Source: Aliihoeflea sp023389195
Lineage (GTDB): Bacteria; Pseudomonadota; Alphaproteobacteria; Rhizobiales; Rhizobiaceae
Direction of reading: 5' to 3'
Assembly: GCA_023389195.1 (NCBI GenBank)
Contig: JAEWET010000021.1
Span: 62,001 to 126,000, forward strand
Length of the DNA stretch: 64,000 nucleotides
This document shows positions 17,148 through 25,811 of the stretch, in pieces. Positions within the stretch are counted from its first letter, which is position 1. Every line of letters starts with the position of its first letter. Under the pieces are notes generated by a model, which was not told the origin of the DNA, did no database searches, and saw nothing but the letters and a program-made list of their open reading frames with translations. Position numbers and translations under genes: made by a program.

Positions 17148-18149
17148 ATGAACTTCCTGAAGACGGGCGCGACCGCGCTCACCTCGGTTCTGGCGGGTCT
17201 CGCCATGATGTCGGCCGCCTCGGCCGAAACGTTCCGCCTGTCGCACAACACCGGCGACACGACGACCTGGCATCGCGGCGCCGAGAAGTTCAACGAACTC
17301 GTCAAGGCGGCGACCGGCGACGAAATGGATGTGCGCACGTTTCCGAACGCCCAGCTTTCCGGCGGCGACCAGATGCGCCAGGCCGAAATGGTCGGTCGTG
17401 GCGCCATCGATTTCGTGATGACCTCGGCGATCAACGTGACGCCGCTCGAGCCGCAGATGGCTGTCTTCTCGCTGCCCTATCTCTATTCGTCCTACGAGGA
17501 AGTCGACGCCACCGTCGACGGCGCGCCGGGCGATGCGATGAAGGAGATCATGCTCAAGCACAACATCGTCGTGCTGGCATGGGGCGAGAACGGCTTTCGC
17601 GAAGTGACCAACAGCAAGCAGCCGATCACCAAGCCGGAAGATCTGGCCGGCCTCAAGATGCGCGTCGCGGGTCCGATGTATATCGACGTGATGAACGCGC
17701 TCGGCGCCAACCCGCAGCAGATGCAGTGGACGGAAACCTTCACCGCGCTTCAGCAGGGCGTGGTGGACGGCCAGGAAAACCCGGTCGGCGCCGTGATCAT
17801 TCCGCAACGCGTCTATGAAGTGCAGAAATACCTGACCACCTGGAAATATTCCTACGACCCGGTGTTCCTCGGCGTTTCCAAGCAGCTCTGGGATTCGTGG
17901 GACGCGGAAACCCAGGAAAAGATGCAGACGGCGGCCACGGAGGCCATGGCCTACCAGAAGCAGATCACACGCGAGGACACCGACAAGGGCCTCGAGACGC
18001 TGCGCGAGAACGGCATGGAAGTCTACGAGCCGACGGCCGAGGAACTTCAGGCCTTCCGCGATGCGACCAAGCCCGCCTTCGACACCTGGGCCGAAAAGGT
18101 CGGCACGGACCTGGTGCAGACCTTCCAGGATGCGATATCGGCGAATTGA
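17148..18149 (+). CDS. dctP: TRAP transporter solute-binding protein (system 1)
   Basis: A 333-residue DctP-family protein with a Sec signal peptide ending near residue 26 (MMSAASA-ETF). The mature protein has the TRAP features LPYLYSSYEEVDATVDG, GFREVTNSKQPITKPEDLAGLKMRV (near residue 145-170, with the ligand-binding Arg) and QQGVVDGQENPVG near 210. It binds an organic acid in the periplasm and delivers it to DctQM. It is first in its operon and divergent from an IclR/acyl-CoA synthetase operon, so a carboxylate that is CoA-activated is a likely ligand. Confidence 0.94.
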   Translation: MNFLKTGATALTSVLAGLAMMSAASAETFRLSHNTGDTTTWHRGAEKFNELVKAATGDEMDVRTFPNAQLSGGDQMRQAEMVGRGAIDFVMTSAINVTPLEPQMAVFSLPYLYSSYEEVDATVDGAPGDAMKEIMLKHNIVVLAWGENGFREVTNSKQPITKPEDLAGLKMRVAGPMYIDVMNALGANPQQMQWTETFTALQQGVVDGQENPVGAVIIPQRVYEVQKYLTTWKYSYDPVFLGVSKQLWDSWDAETQEKMQTAATEAMAYQKQITREDTDKGLETLRENGMEVYEPTAEELQAFRDATKPAFDTWAEKVGTDLVQTFQDAISAN

Positions 18150-18184
18150 GTCTGAGACCCGGCTGGCAGGTTGGGCGCTTTATG

Positions 18185-18304
18185 GCGCCCCCCCCTCTGC
18201 CCTGCCGGGCATCTCCCCCGCATGGGGGGGAGATCACGCGGTGTCGTCGACGAGACTAATCTCCCCCCTCGCGGGGGAGATGCCCGGCAGGGCAGAGGGG
18301 GCGT
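18185..18304. repeat. Long palindromic repeat inside TRAP operon 1
   Basis: Between dctP and dctQ lies a GC-rich inverted repeat. The left arm (about 18187-18234) contains ccctctgccctgccgggcat, followed by ctccccc and gggggag. The right arm (about 18259-18303) is its near-perfect complement. Each arm also forms its own C-run/G-run hairpin. Such 40-bp arms are frequent intergenic palindromes in Hyphomicrobiales. Here it is transcribed and would form a very stable structure downstream of dctP. Confidence 0.85.
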
Positions 18305-18348
18305 CGTAAAGCGTGTCCGCTTCAAACCCGCGAAACGAAAGCGAGCGC

Positions 18349-18834
18349 ATGAACTTCATCCTGCGTGACTTCGAGAAGATCGTCTGCGTGGCGATCTTCG
18401 CGGCCATGACGGCCCTCGGCTTCGTCAACGTCGTCGTGCGCTACCTGACGAGCTATTCGCTCGCCTCGTCAGAGGAATTGCTGACCAACGGCTTCCTGCT
18501 CCTGACCATCTTCGGCGCGGCGATCGCGGCACGCAGCGGCGATCATCTCGCGGTGACGCTTCTCTACGATCTAGTTCCGGCGCCGGTGCGTAAGGCGATC
18601 CTGCTGCTCGCCACGGCTCTTTCGGCGCTGCTTCTGGCGCTGTCGGCCTGGTTCTGCTGGCAGCTCGTCACCAACCAGATGTCGAGCGGCATCCGCTCCT
18701 ACGCCCTGCAGATTCCGGCGTGGTACTACAGCGTCGGCCTGCCCTTCGGCTTTGCTCTGATCCTGATCCGCTATTTGCAATATGCGCGCGATGCCCTTGC
18801 CGGGCGCGCGGAGCCGGAGGCGGCCAATGGCTGA
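18349..18834 (+). CDS. dctQ: TRAP transporter small permease subunit (system 1)
   Basis: From the ATG at 18349 the product is 161 residues with four predicted TM segments (about 12-30, 45-62, 83-105, 124-143). It contains the DctQ-family NVVVRYL and SSEELLTNGFLLLTIFGAAIAARSGDHLAV segments (key E-E and conserved R-H region near residue 60-65). It forms the inner-membrane complex with DctM. It overlaps dctM by eight bases. The palindrome just upstream may reduce its expression relative to dctP. Confidence 0.9.
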   Translation: MNFILRDFEKIVCVAIFAAMTALGFVNVVVRYLTSYSLASSEELLTNGFLLLTIFGAAIAARSGDHLAVTLLYDLVPAPVRKAILLLATALSALLLALSAWFCWQLVTNQMSSGIRSYALQIPAWYYSVGLPFGFALILIRYLQYARDALAGRAEPEAANG

Positions 18835-20164
18835 GATGATCGGCATCGAGATGGGCGCCGGCACGCAGATGGTGCTCGTCTTCTTCGTGCTCCTGTTCCT
18901 CAAGGTTCCGGTCGCCTTCGCGCTCGGCCTGTCCTCGATCTATGCGATGTGGGTGCTGGGCTTCGGGCTCGACCTCGTCGGCGACCTGATCGCCACCGGC
19001 ATCGCCAAATTCTCGCTGCTCGCCATCCCCTTCTTCATCCTCGCCGGCACGCTGATGGGCGCGCTCGGCATCGCCGAGCGGATGATCCGCTTCTTCCGGG
19101 TGCTGATCGGCGGCCTGCCGGGCGGCATGGGCGTGGTGGGAACCGTCGTCTGCCTGTTCTGGGGCGCGGTCTCGGGTTCGGGCCCAGCATCCGTCGCGGC
19201 GATCGGCCCGCTGATCATCAAGGGCATGCACGAGGACGGCTATTCGCGCTCCTTCGCCGCCGGTCTCGTCTGCACCGGCGCAGCGCTGTCGATCGTCATC
19301 CCGCCCTCGATCGGCCTCGTCATCTACGGCGTCATCGCCGAAACCTCGATCTCGCAGCTCTTCATCGCCGCGATCATCCCCGGGCTTTTCCTCGGCGTGC
19401 TGATGCTGGCGACGCTGCCTTTCGCGAAGAAATCCTCGCCCGCAGCCGGCAGCCCCAGCGTCGAGGCGCTGATGCCGATGCCGGACGCAGGCCTGCCTTA
19501 TGGAAAGCGCCTGTGGCGCTCCTTCATCGATTCCTTCTGGGGTCTGGTGACGCCGGTCGTCATCCTCGGCGGCATCTATTCGGGCGCCTTCACCCCGACC
19601 GAAGCGGCGATCGTCGCGACGGTCTATGCGATCCTCGTCGGCGGTCTTGCCTATCGCACGCTCTCAGTCTCCAAGCTCTATGAGGCGACCGTCGCGGCAA
19701 GTGCGTCCTCGGCGGTCGTCATGCTCGTCGTCGCTTATGCCAGCCTCTTCGGCTGGGTCGTCACGGTGGACGATCTGGTCGGCCAGTATTCGAGCGCGCT
19801 GCTGAGCCTCTCGGACAATCCCTGGGTGATCCTCGCCGTCATCATGCTGATCCTGCTGATCGCCGGCATGTTCATGGACGCGATCACCATCATGTTCATC
19901 GCGCTGCCGATCTTCCTGCCGGTCTCGCGCGAACTCGGCTGGGACCCGGTCTGGTTCGGTGTGCTGGTGATGGTGAACCTCGCCATCGGCTTGTTCACGC
20001 CGCCAGTCGGCATCAACCTCTACGTCGCGGCCAACATCACCAAGCTGCCGCTGGAGCGGATCGCCTATGGTGCACTGCCGTTCCTGGTGACCTGCTCGAT
20101 CGGCCTCGCGATCATCGCGGCCTTTCCGCAGATGTCGCAGTTCCTCGTCAATGTCCTAAGGTAA
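18827..20164 (+). CDS. dctM: TRAP transporter large permease subunit (system 1)
   Basis: The ATG at 18827 has GGAGG at 18816-18820 and gives 445 residues. There are about 12 hydrophobic segments. DctM signatures include FFILAGTLMGALGIAERMI, SGSGPASVAAIGPLII near residue 118 and the C-terminal half repeat GMFMDAITIMFIALPIFLPV with LFTPPVGINLYVAANI. It is the secondary transporter driven by a sodium or proton gradient. The last gene of the operon; the downstream 367 bp contain an sRNA gene. Confidence 0.94.
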   Translation: MAEMIGIEMGAGTQMVLVFFVLLFLKVPVAFALGLSSIYAMWVLGFGLDLVGDLIATGIAKFSLLAIPFFILAGTLMGALGIAERMIRFFRVLIGGLPGGMGVVGTVVCLFWGAVSGSGPASVAAIGPLIIKGMHEDGYSRSFAAGLVCTGAALSIVIPPSIGLVIYGVIAETSISQLFIAAIIPGLFLGVLMLATLPFAKKSSPAAGSPSVEALMPMPDAGLPYGKRLWRSFIDSFWGLVTPVVILGGIYSGAFTPTEAAIVATVYAILVGGLAYRTLSVSKLYEATVAASASSAVVMLVVAYASLFGWVVTVDDLVGQYSSALLSLSDNPWVILAVIMLILLIAGMFMDAITIMFIALPIFLPVSRELGWDPVWFGVLVMVNLAIGLFTPPVGINLYVAANITKLPLERIAYGALPFLVTCSIGLAIIAAFPQMSQFLVNVLR

Positions 20165-20211
20165 TGAGCGTTTCCAATGGGTTGTATGGCAGGCCAGAAT
20201 GACGCAGGCAC

Positions 20212-20269
20212 AATTGCATGGCTGCCATGCAATTTGTTGCATTGCACCATCGAGGCGGTGCTCCTATCT
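20212..20269 (+). promoter_or_regulatory. Promoter and upstream palindrome of sRNA copy A
   Basis: A perfect 23-bp palindrome spans 20212-20234, with core TTGCATGGCTGCCATGCAA at 20214-20232. It is followed by ATTGCA at 20241-20246 (candidate -35), a 17-bp spacer and CTATCT at 20264-20269 (candidate -10). The same layout with the same spacings occurs before sRNA copy B, which supports a shared promoter and regulator. Confidence 0.7.
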
Positions 20270-20275
20270 TCGGAT

Positions 20276-20387
20276 TGTCAACGGCCAACCTCCTCCCTGG
20301 CCCGAGACAATGACTGCGGTGCACCTCCTCCCGCACCGCACGAAATCAGGCCCGTCGGACCTCCTCCCCCGACGGGCCTTCTTTTTT
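20276..20387 (+). ncRNA. Anti-Shine-Dalgarno sRNA, alpha-r14/NfeR1-like, copy A
   Basis: Three consecutive hairpins each present the same loop ACCTCCTCCC, a perfect anti-SD sequence. The stems are GGCCA/TGGCC (20283-20302), TGCGGTGC/GCACCGCA (20315-20340) and GGCCCGTCGG/CCGACGGGCC (20349-20378), and the last is followed by a T-rich tail as an intrinsic terminator. Copy B has the same loops but different, still complementary stems. This architecture matches the alphaproteobacterial alpha-r14 (NfeR1) and related cuckoo/CcsR-type sRNAs, which pair with ribosome binding sites of transporter and other mRNAs. The 5' end is predicted from the -10 element only. Confidence 0.85.
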
Positions 20388-20532
20388 GCCCAAATTCCAG
20401 TCGCCGCCGCCCGTTCTTCGGGGTGGCTCTCGCGCGCGTTCGGCTTTATGAACGGCGCCGACGCAAGATTGTGACCGTTCGCGGCCCTCGCAGCGACGTT
20501 TCGTTGCCGAACCGCGCGATGAGGAGATTCTG
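20388..20532. other. Leader region of ilvD
   Basis: The 145 bp between the sRNA terminator and ilvD hold the ilvD promoter and RBS (GAGGAG near 20521-20526). I see no leader peptide rich in Ile, Leu or Val codons, no T-box and no clear terminator/antiterminator pair. Confidence 0.5.
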
Positions 20533-22377
20533 ATGCCCCCCTATCGTTCCAGAACCACCACCCATGGCCGCAACATGGCCGGCGCGCGCGGCCTGTGGCG
20601 CGCGACGGGCATGAAGGATTCCGATTTCGGCAAGCCGATCATCGCGGTGGTGAACTCGTTCACCCAGTTCGTGCCGGGCCACGTCCACCTGAAGGACCTC
20701 GGCCAGCTCGTCGCGCGCGAGATCGAGGCGGCCGGCGGCGTCGCCAAGGAGTTCAACACCATCGCCGTCGACGACGGCATCGCGATGGGCCATGACGGCA
20801 TGCTCTATTCGCTGCCGAGCCGCGAGATCATCGCCGATTCGGTCGAGTACATGGTCAGCGCGCATTGCGCCGACGCCATGGTCTGCATCTCCAACTGCGA
20901 CAAGATCACGCCCGGCATGCTGATGGCCTCGCTGCGCCTCAACATCCCAACCATCTTCGTCTCCGGCGGGCCGATGGAGGCCGGCAAGGTGAAGCTGTCG
21001 GACGGCAAGATCCATGCGCTCGACCTCGTCGACGCGATGGTCGCCGCCGCCGACGACACGATGTCGGACGAGGACGTGGCCGTCATCGAGCGCTCGGCCT
21101 GCCCGACCTGTGGTTCGTGCTCGGGTATGTTCACCGCCAATTCGATGAACTGCCTGACCGAGGCGCTCGGCCTGTCGCTGCCCGGCAACGGCTCGACGCT
21201 CGCCACCCATGCCGACCGCAAGCGGCTGTTCCTCGAGGCCGGCCAGCGCATCGTCGGCCTCGCCAAGCGCTATTACGAGAGCGACGACGCGACCGCGCTG
21301 CCGCGCAACATCGCCTCGAAAGGCGCGTTCGAGAACGCGATGGCGCTCGACATCGCCATGGGCGGATCGACCAATACGGTCCTCCACATCCTCGCCGCCG
21401 CGCATGAGGGCGAGATCGACTTCACGATGGACGACATCGACCGGCTGTCGCGCAAGGTGCCGTGCCTGTCCAAGGTCGCGCCGGCGAAATCGGACGTCCA
21501 CATGGAAGACGTTCATCGCGCCGGCGGCATCATGGCGATCCTCGGCGAACTCGATCGCGCGGGGCTCATCCATCGCGACCTGCCGACCGTTCACGAGCCC
21601 ACGCTTGGCGATGCGATCGACCGCTGGGACATCGCGGTGACCGACAATCCGGCCGCGCTCGAGCTGTTTTCAGCCGCGCCGGGCGGCGTGCCGACGCAGG
21701 TCGCGTTCAGCCAGAGCGCGCGCTGGAATGAGCTCGACCTCGACCGCGAGAAAGGCGTCATCCGCGACGCGCAGCACCCGTTCTCCAAGGATGGCGGCCT
21801 CGCGGTGCTGAAGGGCAACGTCGCGCTCGACGGCTGCATCGTGAAGACGGCAGGCGTCGACGAATCCATTCTGAAATTCTCTGGGCCGGCGCGCGTCTTC
21901 GAAAGCCAGGACGACACGGTCAACGCGATCCTGACGAACAAGATCAATCCGGGCGACGTGGTGGTGATCCGCTATGAGGGGCCGCGCGGCGGGCCGGGCA
22001 TGCAGGAAATGCTCTACCCGACCAGCTATCTGAAGTCGAAGGGGCTCGGAAAGGCCTGCGCGCTTCTCACCGACGGCCGCTTTTCGGGCGGAACGTCGGG
22101 GCTTTCGATCGGCCATGTTTCGCCGGAAGCGGCCGAGGGCGGCACGATCGGCTTGGTGCGCGAGGGCGACAGGATCGAGATCGACATCCCGAACCGCACC
22201 ATCCACCTTGCCGTCGACGATGCCGAACTGGAGGCGCGCCGCAAGGCGCAGGCCGAAGCGGGCTGGAAGCCGGCCGAGAAGCGTAAGCGCAACGTGACCC
22301 CGGCGCTGAAGGCCTATGCCGCCTTTGCGACGAGCGCCGCGAAAGGCGCGGTGCGGCAGGTGCCGGAGATCGACTGA
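20533..22377 (+). CDS. ilvD: Dihydroxy-acid dehydratase
   Basis: A 614-residue protein with GAGGAG before the ATG. Cluster and family motifs include SNCDKITPGM near residue 120, CPTCGSCSGMFTANSMNCL near residue 195, and the late SLPGNGS and TDGRFSGGTSGLSIGHVSPEA segments. It dehydrates 2,3-dihydroxy acids to 2-keto acids in isoleucine and valine synthesis, using an Fe-S cluster. Length and motifs are those of the E. coli-type enzyme rather than sugar-acid dehydratases. It stands alone, with no ilv neighbours. Confidence 0.97.
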   Translation: MPPYRSRTTTHGRNMAGARGLWRATGMKDSDFGKPIIAVVNSFTQFVPGHVHLKDLGQLVAREIEAAGGVAKEFNTIAVDDGIAMGHDGMLYSLPSREIIADSVEYMVSAHCADAMVCISNCDKITPGMLMASLRLNIPTIFVSGGPMEAGKVKLSDGKIHALDLVDAMVAAADDTMSDEDVAVIERSACPTCGSCSGMFTANSMNCLTEALGLSLPGNGSTLATHADRKRLFLEAGQRIVGLAKRYYESDDATALPRNIASKGAFENAMALDIAMGGSTNTVLHILAAAHEGEIDFTMDDIDRLSRKVPCLSKVAPAKSDVHMEDVHRAGGIMAILGELDRAGLIHRDLPTVHEPTLGDAIDRWDIAVTDNPAALELFSAAPGGVPTQVAFSQSARWNELDLDREKGVIRDAQHPFSKDGGLAVLKGNVALDGCIVKTAGVDESILKFSGPARVFESQDDTVNAILTNKINPGDVVVIRYEGPRGGPGMQEMLYPTSYLKSKGLGKACALLTDGRFSGGTSGLSIGHVSPEAAEGGTIGLVREGDRIEIDIPNRTIHLAVDDAELEARRKAQAEAGWKPAEKRKRNVTPALKAYAAFATSAAKGAVRQVPEID

Positions 22378-22388
22378 ACCAGCGCCGT

Positions 22389-22418
22389 GGCGGGCGACTT
22401 TCCTTTTGAAAGCCCGCC
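22389..22418 (+). terminator. Possible hairpin after ilvD
   Basis: GGCGGGC at 22389-22395 pairs with GCCCGCC at 22412-22418, eleven bases after the ilvD stop. The loop is long (16 nt) and no T tract follows, so the call is weak. Confidence 0.35.
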
Positions 22419-22527
22419 CGCCAGACGCTAGACGAAAAGCCCATGCCGGCGGGAGGATTTCGCACGGCATCGATTTCAAGGAACGACGCAGCCCGGAAGG
22501 CTGCGCCATCAACAGGGAGGACTACGC

Positions 22528-23517
22528 ATGAACCTGACCAGGACCCGCCTCGCCGGGCTGACCGCGCTTCTCGCCGGCTCGCTTCTCGCCGGCTCGGCGC
22601 TGGCGCAGACCGAAGTGAAGCTCGGCTACGCACTCGCCGTCGATTCGCATTACGGCGTCGCCGCCAACAAGTGGCAGGAAGTCGTCGAGGCCGGCACGGA
22701 CGGCCGCTACACCTTCACCCATTTCCCCTCGTCCGGCCTCGGCGGCGAGCGTGAAGTGCTCGAAGGTCTGCAGATCGGCACCGTCGAGGCGACGATCGTC
22801 TCCTCGGGCACGCTGTCGAACTTCGTGCCGGAAGCCGGCGTCTTCGACATTCCCTTCCTGTTCCGCAATCTCGAACATGCCCGCGCCGTGATGGATGGCG
22901 AGGTCGGCGACGAGCTTTTGACCAAGTTCGCCGATGCCGGCATGATCGCAATCGCCTGGGGCGAGCAGGGGTTCCGCCACATCACCAACAATCGCGGCGC
23001 GATCGACGGCCCGGACGACATGGCCGGCCTGAAGCTGCGCACGATGGAAAACCCGGTTCACATCACCGCCTTCGAGACGCTGGGCGCGGCGCCGACCCCG
23101 ATGGCCTGGCCCGAAGTGATCGGCGCGCTGCAGCAGGGAACGATCGACGGACAGGAAAACCCGCTCTCGGTCATCACTTCCGCCAAGCTTTCGGAAGTGC
23201 AGAAGCACCTGACGCTGTCCGGCCACGTCTATTCGCCGGCCATGCTGCTCGTCTCGCCGGATCTGTGGAACGCCATGTCGGACGAGGACAAGGCTGTCTT
23301 CACCGATGGCGCGACCCAGGCCGTCGCTGCGATGCGCGGCTTCGTCGACGAGGTCGAGGCGAGCGGCGTCGAGGAACTGCGTGCCGCGGGCATGGAAGTC
23401 GGCGAACTTTCCGACGAACAGAAGGCTGAGTTCCAGGAAGCGCTGGCGACCGCCTATGAGCAGTATTACGGCCAGTACGACCGCGCCCTGATCGAAAAGA
23501 TCACCGCGGTCGAGTAA
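22528..23517 (+). CDS. dctP: TRAP transporter solute-binding protein (system 2)
   Basis: A 329-residue DctP-family protein with a signal peptide (LAGLTALLAGSLLAGSALA-QTE). Family features include FDIPFLFRNLEHARAVMDGEVGDEL, GFRHITNNRGAIDGPDDMAGLKLRTMENP (near 145-175) and LQQGTIDGQENPLSVI. It binds a carboxylate in the periplasm. It starts the operon dctP-dctQ-dctM directly after ilvD on the same strand but with its own GGGAGG RBS. No enzyme or regulator is attached, so the substrate cannot be inferred from neighbours. Confidence 0.94.
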   Translation: MNLTRTRLAGLTALLAGSLLAGSALAQTEVKLGYALAVDSHYGVAANKWQEVVEAGTDGRYTFTHFPSSGLGGEREVLEGLQIGTVEATIVSSGTLSNFVPEAGVFDIPFLFRNLEHARAVMDGEVGDELLTKFADAGMIAIAWGEQGFRHITNNRGAIDGPDDMAGLKLRTMENPVHITAFETLGAAPTPMAWPEVIGALQQGTIDGQENPLSVITSAKLSEVQKHLTLSGHVYSPAMLLVSPDLWNAMSDEDKAVFTDGATQAVAAMRGFVDEVEASGVEELRAAGMEVGELSDEQKAEFQEALATAYEQYYGQYDRALIEKITAVE

Positions 23518-23531
23518 AGCCCGTGCATCGA

Positions 23532-23555
23532 CCGGGCCGGCTCCGGCCGGCCCGG
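23532..23555 (+). other. Stable hairpin between dctP and dctQ (system 2)
   Basis: CCGGGCCGG at 23532-23540 pairs with CCGGCCCGG at 23547-23555 around a 6-nt loop, 14 bp after the dctP stop. It lies within the operon and may act as an mRNA stabiliser or partial terminator. Confidence 0.65.
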
Positions 23556-23580
23556 CTTTCACCCTCGTAGGGATGCGCCC

Positions 23581-24093
23581 ATGCGGACCGCCGAAACCAT
23601 CTTCGTCGAAGCGAACAAATGGGCGCTCGTCCTGATCCTTGCCGCCATGTCGGCCATCGTCTTCGCCAACGTCACCCTGCGCTACACGACCAATTTCTCG
23701 ATCGTCTGGGCCGAGGAGGTCGCGCGCTATCTGATGGTATGGATGACGTTTCTCGGCGCGGGGCTTGCGCTGCGCACCGGCGGCCTCGTCGCGATCACCA
23801 ATCTGCATGACGCGATGCCCGACAGGCCGCAGCGTGCCCTGCGCGCCTGCATCGTCGCCGGCCTCCTGGTCTTCTTCGCGGTGATGATCTGGGTCGGCTA
23901 TTCCTACGCGCTGCGCATGCGCTTTCAGATGACGCCTGCGACGCGCATCCCCTTTTCGGCCATCTATGCGGCAATGCCGATCGGCTTTGCGCTGATGACG
24001 ATCCATCTCCTGCTCATCGCCCGCCGCTTCATCGGCGACAACGCCTTCGATCGCATCGCCGGCGTCGACGAAAATTCGGCTGCCGGTGGCTGA
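23581..24093 (+). CDS. dctQ: TRAP transporter small permease subunit (system 2)
   Basis: A 170-residue protein with four predicted TM helices (about 16-34, 46-65, 84-105, 124-145). It contains the DctQ signature NVTLRYTTNFSIVWAEEVARYLMVWMTFLGAGLALRTGG (key residues: RY, EE-AR, RTGG). It partners with the DctM that starts six bases after its stop codon. Confidence 0.92.
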   Translation: MRTAETIFVEANKWALVLILAAMSAIVFANVTLRYTTNFSIVWAEEVARYLMVWMTFLGAGLALRTGGLVAITNLHDAMPDRPQRALRACIVAGLLVFFAVMIWVGYSYALRMRFQMTPATRIPFSAIYAAMPIGFALMTIHLLLIARRFIGDNAFDRIAGVDENSAAGG

Positions 24094-24099
24094 CGCATC

Positions 24100-25383
24100 A
24101 TGACCACGATCCTCTTCTCCTCTTTCCTGACCCTCCTCGTCATCGGCTTTCCGATCGCCTTCGTGCTGGCGATCTCGGCCTTCCTGGCGGTCGCCTTCGG
24201 CTCGAACTATCCGATGCTCGTCATCGTCAAGGAGATGTTCTCGGGGCTCGATTCCTTCCCGCTGATGGCGGTGCCGTTCTTCGTCCTGGCTGCCGAACTG
24301 ATGACCGGCGGCGCGATGACGATGGTGCTGCTGCGCTTCGCGGCGCAGTTCGTCGGCCATCTGCGCGGCGGGCTAGGCTACGCCAACGTCATGTCGTCGG
24401 CGATGTTCTCGGGCATTTCGGGCTCGGCGCTCGCCGACGCCGCCGGACCCGGCGCGATGATGACACGGATGATGGAACGGAGCGGCTACGACAAGGCCTA
24501 TGCCGGCGCGCTGACCGCATCCTCCGCCGTCATGGGGCCCATCATCCCGCCCTCGATCATCATGATCATCTACGCGCTGCAGGTGCAGGAAGTCTCGGTC
24601 GGCGGGCTCTTCGTTGCCGGCATCGTGCCCGGCCTCATCATCGCACTGGCACTGTGCGGGACCAATTTCCTCGTCAGCCGGAGGCGCGGCTACAAGAGCG
24701 ACGAGCCGCGCCCGCCGGTGCGCGACATGATCCGCACGACCATCCACGCCATCCCCGCCCTCCTCCTGATCGTCATCATCATCGGCGGCATCCGCTTCGG
24801 CGTCTTCACGCCGACGGAGGCGTCCGTCGTCGCAGTGTTCTATGCGCTGCTTTGCGGCATGTTCGTCTACCGCACGCTGAAGATCCGCGCCCTGCCGGAG
24901 ATCATCCTGCGCGCCGCCCTGGTCAGCGTCTCGGTCCTGCTGATTCTCGCGGCCGCGCGCGCATTTGCCTGGGTGCTCATCATCCAGAGCGTGCCGCAGA
25001 CGCTCGCCGCCGCGATCATCGCGATGGAATTGTCGCCGATCGTCTTCCTGCTCGCCGTCAACGTGCTGCTGCTCGCCTTCGGCCTGTTCATGGACCCGCT
25101 GCCGGGCGTCATGGTGCTGGTCCCGATCCTGGCGCCGATCGCGACGACGCTCGGCATCGACCCGACCCATTTCGCCATCGTCGTGATTCTCAACCTGACG
25201 ATCGGGCTGATCACGCCGCCGGTGGGGAGCCTCCTTTTCGTCGTCTCCTCGGCGGTCGACCTGAAGGTCAGCCGGCTGGTCCGCGAGATGCCGCCCTTTC
25301 TCGCGACGCATCTGATCGTGCTCCTGCTGATCACATTCATCCCGGCCCTCTCGACCTGGGCGCCGCGCGTGAGCGGATTTTGA
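24100..25383 (+). CDS. dctM: TRAP transporter large permease subunit (system 2)
   Basis: A 427-residue polytopic protein. DctM motifs include FFVLAAELMTGGAMT, MFSGISGSALADAAGPGAMM near residue 105, PPSIIMIIYALQ and the second-half FGLFMDPLPGVMVLVPILAPI with LITPPVGSLLFVVS. It forms the sodium-coupled translocation subunit with DctQ. Last gene of system 2. It is distinct in sequence from the DctM proteins of systems 1 and 3, so these are not recent duplications. Confidence 0.94.
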   Translation: MTTILFSSFLTLLVIGFPIAFVLAISAFLAVAFGSNYPMLVIVKEMFSGLDSFPLMAVPFFVLAAELMTGGAMTMVLLRFAAQFVGHLRGGLGYANVMSSAMFSGISGSALADAAGPGAMMTRMMERSGYDKAYAGALTASSAVMGPIIPPSIIMIIYALQVQEVSVGGLFVAGIVPGLIIALALCGTNFLVSRRRGYKSDEPRPPVRDMIRTTIHAIPALLLIVIIIGGIRFGVFTPTEASVVAVFYALLCGMFVYRTLKIRALPEIILRAALVSVSVLLILAAARAFAWVLIIQSVPQTLAAAIIAMELSPIVFLLAVNVLLLAFGLFMDPLPGVMVLVPILAPIATTLGIDPTHFAIVVILNLTIGLITPPVGSLLFVVSSAVDLKVSRLVREMPPFLATHLIVLLLITFIPALSTWAPRVSGF

Positions 25384-25474
25384 TCGCCGTCACCATTTCG
25401 CCATCTTGACGGGAACTTAATTTCACGGAAAGCATTACGTCGACATAAAGCGTGAAATGGCGCGAGGAGGCTTC

Positions 25475-25717
25475 ATGACCGCGACGAACGTCCAGTTTCC
25501 CGAACCCGTCGTGCTGCGCGCCGGCGACCGCGTCCTCGAAATCCGCGATGCCATGCAGGCGGCACAAACGCTCGCCGAGGCGTGGCCGGCGACGCGGGGC
25601 AAGTGGTATCATGCCGCCAATCGCGCCTGCCGCAGCGCGGTCAGGGGCGAGACCTCGCCGCAGCTTGCGCGCAACATGTTCGCCCAGGCAGTCGACGAAT
25701 CGCGCCTCGGCGCCTGA
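25475..25717 (+). CDS. DUF982 family small protein
   Basis: The ATG at 25475 follows GAGGAGG at 25464-25470 and gives 80 residues. The sequence pattern of PVVLRAGDRVLEIRDAMQAAQTLAEAWP followed by GKWYHAANRACRSAVRGETSPQLARNMFAQAVDES (key residues: A-L--WP, Y--A---C, AR--F--A) is characteristic of DUF982, a small rhizobial family of unknown function that is often multicopy. It is a single gene between TRAP system 2 and sRNA copy B. Confidence 0.82.
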   Translation: MTATNVQFPEPVVLRAGDRVLEIRDAMQAAQTLAEAWPATRGKWYHAANRACRSAVRGETSPQLARNMFAQAVDESRLGA

Positions 25718-25749
25718 TCCGGCCGGATGACAGATTGCCGCGGATGATT

Positions 25750-25805
25750 TTGCATGGCTTCCATGCAATTTTTTCGATTGCCGAAATAAATGACCGATCC
25801 TAGAT
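25750..25805 (+). promoter_or_regulatory. Promoter and upstream palindrome of sRNA copy B
   Basis: TTGCATGGCTTCCATGCAA at 25750-25768 is the palindrome of copy A with one mismatch. ATTGCC at 25777-25782 and CTAGAT at 25800-25805 are in register with the -35 and -10 of copy A (17-bp spacer in both). The intervening sequence is otherwise diverged, which points to these elements as the functional parts. Confidence 0.7.
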
Positions 25806-25811
25806 AAGGGA

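Noticed and set aside
20388..20532. A leader-peptide attenuator before ilvD
   Set aside because: No short frame rich in branched-chain codons and no competing hairpins were found in the 145-bp leader.
22522..24360. A 612-codon open frame on the minus strand
   Set aside because: It is antisense to dctP, dctQ and dctM of TRAP system 2 and crosses an operon with clear signal-peptide and TM proteins.
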